A stretch of 34,933 nt of DNA from an uncultured bacterium (GTDB lineage: Bacteria; Patescibacteriota; Saccharimonadia; Saccharimonadales; Saccharimonadaceae), in NCBI GenBank assembly GCA_903866605.1, contig CAIPOF010000035.1, positions 1-34,933 of the forward strand, written 5' to 3'. Below, piece after piece: positions 29,193 to 34,933 of the stretch; position 1 is the stretch's first letter; each line of letters starts with the position of its first letter. A model generated the notes under the pieces. The model had not been told where the DNA came from, did not search any database, and saw nothing but the letters and a program-made list of their open reading frames with translations. The translations under genes were made by a program, and so were the position numbers.

Positions 29193-30467
29193 ATGCAAAG
29201 TTTAAAATCATTTTTTAAAGCAAGCCCGTTATTGGCGCTTTTTTTAACTATTTTTATAGACATGTTAGGTGTGGGTATTTTGATACCAGTTTTCCCTTTA
29301 TTAATTCTACCAAATTCTCCTGATGTAATATTACCTGCAGGCTGGACAATATCACAAGGATTTATATTACTTGGCTGGCTAAGCGCAACTTACCCATTGG
29401 CTCAGTTTTTTTCGGCTCCAGTTTTAGGTCAGTTAGCTGATCGCTTCGGGCGCAAGAAAATACTAGCAATTTCTATTGCAGGCACAACTTTGGGATATAT
29501 ACTTTTTGCAATTGGAATTGCTACGCACAACATTCCATTGCTTTTCGCAGCACGATTGCTAGATGGCCTAACCGGTGGGAATCTATCTGTAGCACAGGCT
29601 GGTATCGCTGATATTAGTACCGCAAAAAATAGAGCCCGAAATTTTGGATTTATTGGTATGGCATTCGGTCTAGGTTTCATTTTAGGCCCATATATTGGTG
29701 GAAAATTAGCCGATCCTAATGTAATCAGTTGGTTCAATGCTCAAACTCCTTTTTACTTTACTGCACTGCTTTGTTTTATAAACGTAATTCTAATATTAAC
29801 ATTCTTACCAGAAACACTGAAAATTGCCAAGAAAGCTCGCATTGACATATCAAAACCCTTTAAAAATATAGCTACAGCCTTTTCAAGACCTGGAATCCGA
29901 AGCGTTATGCCCACAAGTTTTCTTTTTAATGCTGGATTTACATTCTTTACCACCTTTTTTGCTATCGTTTTAGCTCAAAAGTTTGGATTTAAACAAGGCA
30001 ATACGGGTGATTATTTTGCATATGTCGGTTTGTGGATAGCCATAGTCCAGGGTGGTTTAACTGGTATAATTTCCAAAAAGTACAAAGATTATCAGGTGCT
30101 TCGGATAAGTATATTCGTTAGTGCCATTTCACTACTTGGATACTTTATCATTCCAGCCGGTGGATCCAGTTGGCTCTTTTTAGTACCGCCATTTATGGCA
30201 CTAGGTAATGGATTGACTATGGCATTTAATACTTCCCTTATTAGTCGCATTAGCCCTCGTGAGATACAAGGCGAGTCATTGGGTATAAATTCAAGTGTGA
30301 TGGCATTAGCCCAAGCATTCCCAGCCATAATCGCTGGATATGTTGCTACTGTTAATGATAACTTGCCAGTTTTTGTAGGCAGTGTGGTTATAGCACTTGC
30401 TGGAATAGCCTTTTGGATATTCTTTAAACCAGGACGCGACGATATATACGGCACTGAAGCTAAATAA
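29193..30467 (+). CDS. MFS transporter, TetA/multidrug-like
   Basis: 12-TM pattern; LGQLADRFGRKKILAISI motif; GFILGPYIGG. Confidence 0.88.
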   Translation: MQSLKSFFKASPLLALFLTIFIDMLGVGILIPVFPLLILPNSPDVILPAGWTISQGFILLGWLSATYPLAQFFSAPVLGQLADRFGRKKILAISIAGTTLGYILFAIGIATHNIPLLFAARLLDGLTGGNLSVAQAGIADISTAKNRARNFGFIGMAFGLGFILGPYIGGKLADPNVISWFNAQTPFYFTALLCFINVILILTFLPETLKIAKKARIDISKPFKNIATAFSRPGIRSVMPTSFLFNAGFTFFTTFFAIVLAQKFGFKQGNTGDYFAYVGLWIAIVQGGLTGIISKKYKDYQVLRISIFVSAISLLGYFIIPAGGSSWLFLVPPFMALGNGLTMAFNTSLISRISPREIQGESLGINSSVMALAQAFPAIIAGYVATVNDNLPVFVGSVVIALAGIAFWIFFKPGRDDIYGTEAK

Positions 30468-30471
30468 TTAA

Positions 30472-31656
30472 TTATTTTATATATTGCTCTGTTCGGCGTG
30501 CCAGCTCGGTGGCTTCATCTGTCAGAATAACTAATATTGGTTTGCTAGAAAGATCTGCAATATTTGCTATTTCAACAGGCTCAAATGCATTTTCATTAGC
30601 GTTTGGACTTATCCCGAAGCCTAAATACCCTAACCGCTTCAATATACGACCTCTGATAATTGATGACCGCTCACCTACAGTCCCTGTAAACACTAGGCAA
30701 CTAATACCATTCATGCTAGCAGCCATTTGACCAATTGCTTGCTGGATTCGATAGACAAATATATTCAAGGCAAGTTTGGCCCTGGCGTCGCCTTTAGCCT
30801 CACTGGCAATTAACTGACGGATATCGTCAGAACTACCGCTTAATCCTAAAAGTCCACTTTTTCTAAAAAGAAATTCTTCAAGTTCACCTGGCGAAAAACC
30901 AAGTTCGCGTTTGACTGCCAATGCTGCAGATACGTCAATACTACCGCTACGAGTCGCCATGACCACACCCTCAAGTGGTGAATAACCCATAGTAGTCTCG
31001 ACGCTTTTGCCGTTTTCGATTGCTGTAACGCTACAGCCACTTCCCAGATGACAGATAACTGTTTTTGGCAGTAGGACATCGTCTTTTTTCAATTTATCGA
31101 CAATTGAACTGATAGAAATGCCGTGAAACCCATATTTTTCAATTTCTAATTTGTCAGCCAGTTTCGTGTCGATAGCATAATATCTGGCATAGTCCGGTTT
31201 CGTGGCGTGAAAAGCGCTGTCCGAAACGGCGATGATTGGAGTTTTTGGAAAACGAATCCTCAGCTGTTTTATCTCTAGTAGCGCAGTTTTAATATGTAGA
31301 GGTGATTCACGACTCAGATCTTCTAGGAACGATACAACTTCGTCCGTAACTAGTTCATCTTGCATAAAACGCTTGCTAGGCGCTACGATTCGAATACCAA
31401 TGGCCGATATCTTATCAGTTTCACTAATAATTTTGTATTTATGAAGTAATGGCAACGTCCGATGTGGGGCGTTCCCCAGGTTAGCATCATCGTATCTCTC
31501 TGAATATTTATTGTCGCCATACTCTAATTCACCAACTACTTTTTCGTCGACAATTTCAAAATGAAGATTGGCTTTTTTAGCTCCACCAATATAAAGGGCA
31601 TACTTGCGACTGGCGCTGCCGGGATTGACTATAAAAATTATTGATTTTTCTGCCAT
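30472..31656 (-). CDS. ackA: Acetate kinase family protein (divergent)
   Basis: VNPGSASRKY, SDSAFHATKP, YGFHGISISSIVDKL, CHLGSGCSVTAIENGKSVETTMGYSPLEGVVMATRSGSID. Confidence 0.85.
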   Translation of the reverse strand: MAEKSIIFIVNPGSASRKYALYIGGAKKANLHFEIVDEKVVGELEYGDNKYSERYDDANLGNAPHRTLPLLHKYKIISETDKISAIGIRIVAPSKRFMQDELVTDEVVSFLEDLSRESPLHIKTALLEIKQLRIRFPKTPIIAVSDSAFHATKPDYARYYAIDTKLADKLEIEKYGFHGISISSIVDKLKKDDVLLPKTVICHLGSGCSVTAIENGKSVETTMGYSPLEGVVMATRSGSIDVSAALAVKRELGFSPGELEEFLFRKSGLLGLSGSSDDIRQLIASEAKGDARAKLALNIFVYRIQQAIGQMAASMNGISCLVFTGTVGERSSIIRGRILKRLGYLGFGISPNANENAFEPVEIANIADLSSKPILVILTDEATELARRTEQYIK

Positions 31657-31752
31657 AATATCTACTCTAATAATAGCATGATGCTTGTGGTTTTTATCAG
31701 ATTTTTTGTTCATGCCACATTATCAAAATCTTTATTTCTTTTTAGCGTCCGC

Positions 31753-31860
31753 TATCACTTACATTTATTTAAACAGCACACTCTACGTGTGTCACTTTGT
31801 GACAGCACGTAGCGTTCGGCTGCCTACCGGCACAGTCTGTTTATAATAAAGTAAGTGATA
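31753..31860. other. Candidate branched structured RNA element upstream of ackA
   Basis: TATCACTTAC...GTAAGTGATA closing repeat; inner hairpin CTACGTGTGTCAC-TTT-GTGACAGCACGTAG; third TGCC-TACC-GGCA. Confidence 0.55.
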
Positions 31861-31930
31861 CCAGACGTAATTAACGTAGTTTGAAGATTTTGGAATTTAA
31901 GCGTGTTTTAAATACGAATATGCTATAAAC

Positions 31931-32107
31931 GGCATACCAGCCCAATAATAAGACAGCCTGTCGAGTTGCCGTAAAATAGCAGCGAATTATTCCTGGCTAT
32001 CCGAGTATGTTTGAACGTAGTGAGTTACGCAGGATACAAAGACTAATTAGCTGTTATTTTAACGCGAAACGAGAGTGGCTGTCGTTTATTGGGGTGGTAT
32101 GGCGGGT
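31931..32107. ncRNA. Candidate ncRNA: ~175-nt long-range imperfect hairpin in grpE-ackA spacer
   Basis: Left arm GGCATACCAGCCCAATAATAAGACAGCC pairs with right arm GGCTGTCGTTTATTGGGGTGGTATGGC; inner TAAAATAGCAGCGAATTA pairs with TAATTAGCTGTTATTTTA. Confidence 0.5.
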
Positions 32108-32127
32108 AAAGGACAACGGACGCAATA

Positions 32128-32613
32128 TTATTTTCTAGTTACTTTGACCATAGAATGACGGATTGGGCGACCATTTAGAGTATAACCGGGTTGCATTTCT
32201 TCGGCTATCACTTCATGCTCGCCTTCACTATCTTCGTCAAACAAAATAGCCTCATGCAAATCAGGATTAAAAATTGTGCCTGGTTTGGCCTCGATCCGTT
32301 TTATGTTTAGTTCATCCAGTAACTTTTCAAGGTTTTTTACTAAACCAGTCACACCTTGAACCCACAAATTATTTTTCAGCTCATCTGGTGTATATGAAAT
32401 TGCTCGCTCGATATTATCAATGACAGGTAAAAGTTTTAATATTGCACTAGCCTGCCCGGATTCACGAGCCATTGCCTTTTCTGATTCACTGCGTTTAACA
32501 TAATTTTCAAAATCTGCCCTATTTCTTTGCAAATCACTGGTAATTTCACCAAGTTTTTGCTCAAATTCTAATTCTTTTTTGTTCTTCTTTGATTTATCTA
32601 ATTCCTTTTTCAT
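32128..32613 (-). CDS. grpE: Nucleotide exchange factor GrpE
   Basis: LQRNRADFENYVKRSESEKA, LLPVIDNIERAI, G.VFNP..HEAI-type C-terminus, GYTLNGRPIRHSMVKV. Confidence 0.95.
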   Translation of the reverse strand: MKKELDKSKKNKKELEFEQKLGEITSDLQRNRADFENYVKRSESEKAMARESGQASAILKLLPVIDNIERAISYTPDELKNNLWVQGVTGLVKNLEKLLDELNIKRIEAKPGTIFNPDLHEAILFDEDSEGEHEVIAEEMQPGYTLNGRPIRHSMVKVTRK

Positions 32614-32707
32614 TTTTCCCTTTCTTATCTGCCGAACGCTATCATTCGTAACTAGTTGTTTCTTGAAAATTTATTCTATAATCCATAATCTATAATCTAA
32701 ATTCTGC

Positions 32708-33418
32708 CTACAAAACTTCCTCTAACATAGCCCCGGCATGTCGCACCAACCGCATAACTTTATCATAACTTTGCCTGGTCGAACCCAAAACACCAATATA
32801 ACTTCGGTCACTGAACGGTGAACGATAACGACTTATTATCAAACTAACTCCACTGGTTTTACCAATCGGATTCTCGGCACCAATAAAAACGTTCAGGGGC
32901 TCATTTGGCGCTACTTCGCGTAACCATGGTTCTAAATTATCAAGTAGTCTGGCAACTGATTGAGCATGATTAGCGCTGGCAAATTCAGGTTGCGAAAACA
33001 AATTCCCAATACCACTCATATAAAGTTCATCACCAATAGTCGCAATCCCTAGGTTGTGAGTCAAATCAACTAGACTATCAACAGCGCTACGAATTGCTCG
33101 ATCAGCGTGATTAACTTGTGTATTTACTCTGGCCTCAATCGTTCTCGCACTACGATCAAGTTCAGGAATTACTTTTTTATCATATATATCATTTAACATA
33201 TTAACGTAAAAACGATAGCCAGCATCAGTCGGTATACGACCAGCACTGGTATGAGGTTGAGATATCAAACCCATTTCTTCTAGTCGTGCCATTTCAGATC
33301 GAATCGTCGCACTGGATACACCAAATAACTTGGCTAGCATAACACTGCCAACTGGTGCTGCAATTTCGGCATGTTGTTCAATAATAGCTGATAAAATTTG
33401 AATTTGACGTTCTGTCAT
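32708..33418 (-). CDS. hrcA: Heat-inducible transcription repressor HrcA (short form)
   Basis: MTERQIQILSAIIEQHAEIAAPVGSVMLAKLFGVSSATIRSEMARLEEMGLISQPHTSAGRIPTDAGYRFYV. Confidence 0.95.
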   Translation of the reverse strand: MTERQIQILSAIIEQHAEIAAPVGSVMLAKLFGVSSATIRSEMARLEEMGLISQPHTSAGRIPTDAGYRFYVNMLNDIYDKKVIPELDRSARTIEARVNTQVNHADRAIRSAVDSLVDLTHNLGIATIGDELYMSGIGNLFSQPEFASANHAQSVARLLDNLEPWLREVAPNEPLNVFIGAENPIGKTSGVSLIISRYRSPFSDRSYIGVLGSTRQSYDKVMRLVRHAGAMLEEVL

Positions 33419-33424
33419 AATAAT

Positions 33425-33454
33425 ATTATATCGTGATTTAGCACTCCATGTCAA
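33425..33454 (-). promoter_or_regulatory. hrcA promoter (leaderless)
   Basis: TTGACA-18 nt-TATAAT then 6 nt to ATG. Confidence 0.8.
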
Positions 33455-33464
33455 CGAGTGCCAA
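33438..33464. promoter_or_regulatory. CIRCE operator upstream of hrcA
   Basis: TTAGCACTC-N9-GAGTGCCAA (one mismatch). Confidence 0.93.
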
Positions 33465-33483
33465 AAATAGTCAAAGCGGTCAA

Positions 33484-33512
33484 CCCCGTTAGAGGCCTTG
33501 CCTCTAACGGGG
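33484..33512. repeat. Perfect 13-bp hairpin just after the FISUMP prepilin gene
   Basis: CCCCGTTAGAGGC-CTT-GCCTCTAACGGGG; 5 nt from stop; no immediate U-tract. Confidence 0.95.
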
Positions 33513-33517
33513 TCAAA

Positions 33518-33700
33518 TCAATTTCCCAGACAGCGCACCGACAACCCGTAGCCCTTGGCGCCCGCATCGCGGACCACCGTCGCGCCACCCGAGCCCAAGT
33601 AGCGCCTCCAAGCATAAGAGCTGGACTCCGAACTCGACCACAAGTACGCGCCCGACAACAGACTGCCGAAGGACCCGCCAGTATCGCGGAAGCCGGCAAG
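33518..33700 (-). other. Candidate DGR variable region (VR) at the 3' end of the prepilin gene
   Basis: GC-rich, A-poor segment (about 19 A in 183 nt on coding strand by hand count) encoding LAGFRDTGGSFGSLLSGAYLWSSSESSSYAWRRYLGSGGATVVRDAGAKGYGLSVRCLGN. Confidence 0.6.
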
Positions 33701-34528
33701 CGGTATGCTAAGTCCTGATGTGCCACCTATTTTGAGCTGAGTGCCTTGATTAGTGCCACGCCAGGAAGTACCGTCAGCCTTCGCTTGAGTCATGCCAAGT
33801 TGCATTTCAAGTATCTTCCAGTCGTTGTCGGATGGGATATGTGAACCGGCTGGACAGATGCCTTGAGCGCCTTCGGTTATAGTGTATTGCATAGCTTCGT
33901 TCCATTGATATAGCCCGCCGTAGGTTGTGCAGTTTGATTCAGTATCACTTTGACAGTATTTTTCTAATGTAGAATTATTAGTTTGAGCAGTTACACCCGT
34001 TATCATAGTTCCAACATTTAGATTGGCTTTAGCCCAGACTTGAGTGCCGATAGCAAGCCAGTTAGTTGGGTCTGTGGTAGCTAGTGAAGACATTAATACT
34101 GATGATGAATTATTAGTAATTGTGTAACTAGTATTACCATTAGCATTCTTTAGGCCAAATCCTTCAGGACTGGTAGCTACGCCTAGAGTTGAATACGTGA
34201 ATGTATTACCGTTACTTGGTTTTAGACAGTATTTAGTATCAGTCGTTGGGGTTGAATCACGTGGGCATTTATTTGAATCAAGGTCAACTGGATAATTCCC
34301 GTGGTCAATATAGTATAAGGTTAGTTGTTTTTTTGCACTGTTTAGGTCGGATTGGATAGAGGCTACTACGGCTTTTTGTGAGATGCCTGTATAGGAAACT
34401 ATGGTTATGGCAGCTAGGATGCCTATGATTACTATAACTACTAGGAGCTCGACGATGGTGAAGGCTGGGTGGTAGGTTGTTCCGCCGTAAGGCGAATGGC
34501 AGTTTATTTTTTTATTACTCATAATCAT
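33518..34528 (-). CDS. Type IV prepilin with C-terminal FISUMP (Fibrobacter major paralogous) domain
   Basis: HPAFTIVELLVVIVIIGILAAITIVSYTGI N-terminus; C-terminal YGGLYQWNEAM...QGICPAGSHIPSDNDWKILE...WRGTNQGTQLKIGG...WSSSESSSYAWRRYL...GLSVRCLGN. Confidence 0.88.
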   Translation of the reverse strand: MIMSNKKINCHSPYGGTTYHPAFTIVELLVVIVIIGILAAITIVSYTGISQKAVVASIQSDLNSAKKQLTLYYIDHGNYPVDLDSNKCPRDSTPTTDTKYCLKPSNGNTFTYSTLGVATSPEGFGLKNANGNTSYTITNNSSSVLMSSLATTDPTNWLAIGTQVWAKANLNVGTMITGVTAQTNNSTLEKYCQSDTESNCTTYGGLYQWNEAMQYTITEGAQGICPAGSHIPSDNDWKILEMQLGMTQAKADGTSWRGTNQGTQLKIGGTSGLSIPLAGFRDTGGSFGSLLSGAYLWSSSESSSYAWRRYLGSGGATVVRDAGAKGYGLSVRCLGN

Positions 34529-34629
34529 TATTAATCATCCGTTATTATGATTATTATAGCATTAGAGGGATGGCAATAACATGAAGACCAAACTTGCCGA
34601 TACTTGATTGCTCTATTATACTCAATTGA

Positions 34630-34933
34630 ATGTATGACAATAAAAAAATCGACGCAATAAAAAAATGGCTTGGATCAGGGTCAATTAATATATTCGGTCG
34701 ACCATTTGCCGGTAAAGACGCCCAGGGGTTACGTCTAGTAAAACTTTTTGGAGGAACCTTGGTTGGTGGTGGCGAAATATTACGAAATAGTTCTATGCCT
34801 GAACATATCAAGAATTATATGCGCACCGGAAAACTAATACCTAGTGACGATTATGTTAACATCGTTCTGCCTTATCTAAGTCAACAAAAACTAGCTGATA
34901 AACCACTACTTTTAAGTTCGGTCGGTCGTTGGC
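34630..34933 (+). CDS. Adenylate-kinase-like nucleoside monophosphate kinase (3' end outside window)
   Basis: MYDNKKIDAIKKWLGSGSINIFGRPFAGKDAQGLRLVKLFGGTLVGGGEILRNS...YMRTGKLIPSDDYVNIVLPYL. Confidence 0.75.
   Translation, partial: MYDNKKIDAIKKWLGSGSINIFGRPFAGKDAQGLRLVKLFGGTLVGGGEILRNSSMPEHIKNYMRTGKLIPSDDYVNIVLPYLSQQKLADKPLLLSSVGRW

Noticed and set aside
32040-32110. tmRNA-like tag frame on the minus strand (INDSHSRFALK-stop) inside the long hairpin
   Set aside because: No tRNA-like acceptor/T-arm domain or GATTCGAC-type T-loop could be found around it; the tag-like string is likely chance.
31714-32127. RNase P RNA or SRP RNA in the grpE-ackA spacer
   Set aside because: No GAGGAAAGTCC / ACAGAA core of RNase P and no GGAAG...AGCAG SRP apical motif seen.
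32677-32697. Three 7-nt tandem repeats (TATAATC/CATAATC) between hrcA and grpE
   Set aside because: Short AT-rich repeat, easily by chance.
33451-33726. Antisense ORFs over the FISUMP VR (MAHQDLAYRLPAS... and MPKIVKAVNPVRG...)
   Set aside because: They overlap a clearly coding GC-rich frame and the hrcA promoter; low-complexity composition of a spurious ORF.
1-34933. UGA recoding (as in Gracilibacteria/Absconditabacteria)
   Set aside because: Standard-code ORFs are intact and UGA terminates at least the FISUMP prepilin gene; no sign of in-frame UGA.
1-34933. CRISPR array, defence island, prophage or transposase
   Set aside because: No direct-repeat/spacer pattern and no recognisable defence, phage or transposase proteins in the ORFs.

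Overview
This AT-rich window is dominated by chromosomal housekeeping genes. Gene content and gene style (short TsaB, ComEC without a C-terminal nuclease-like domain, type IV pili, RecA/RecX/RuvABC, RimK/RimB, lamin-tail surface protein) suggest a Candidate Phyla Radiation / Saccharibacteria-like genome; that taxonomic placement is inference. Main loci: two tandem GT39-type membrane glycosyltransferases, tRNA-Pro, GalT, K+ channel, RNase Y, TsaB/TsaE, a pilBCMNO type IV pilus operon, RecX/hydrolase/RecA, RuvCAB, YebC, ComEC, tRNA-Lys, RimK/RimB, DnaJ, PgsA, DnaK, MFS transporter, a divergent acetate kinase, GrpE, HrcA, a prepilin with a FISUMP-like C-terminus, and a partial adenylate-kinase-like gene. 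The most interesting signals are: (1) a type IV prepilin whose GC-rich, adenine-poor 3' end looks like the variable region of a diversity-generating retroelement, with a perfect 13-bp hairpin 5 nt after the stop; (2) a ~175-nt long-range imperfect hairpin and an adjacent ~108-nt branched structure in the grpE-ackA intergenic region, a candidate ncRNA; (3) a 163-bp element with perfect 23-bp terminal inverted repeats flanked by TA, next to dnaJ; (4) a tRNA-Pro with a compensatory A19-U56 in place of the G19-C56 tertiary pair; (5) many promoters with a -10 box 6-8 nt from the ATG (leaderless), and three CIRCE operators with the -35 box inside the CIRCE spacer. No reverse transcriptase or template repeat, CRISPR array, rRNA or transposase was found in the window.
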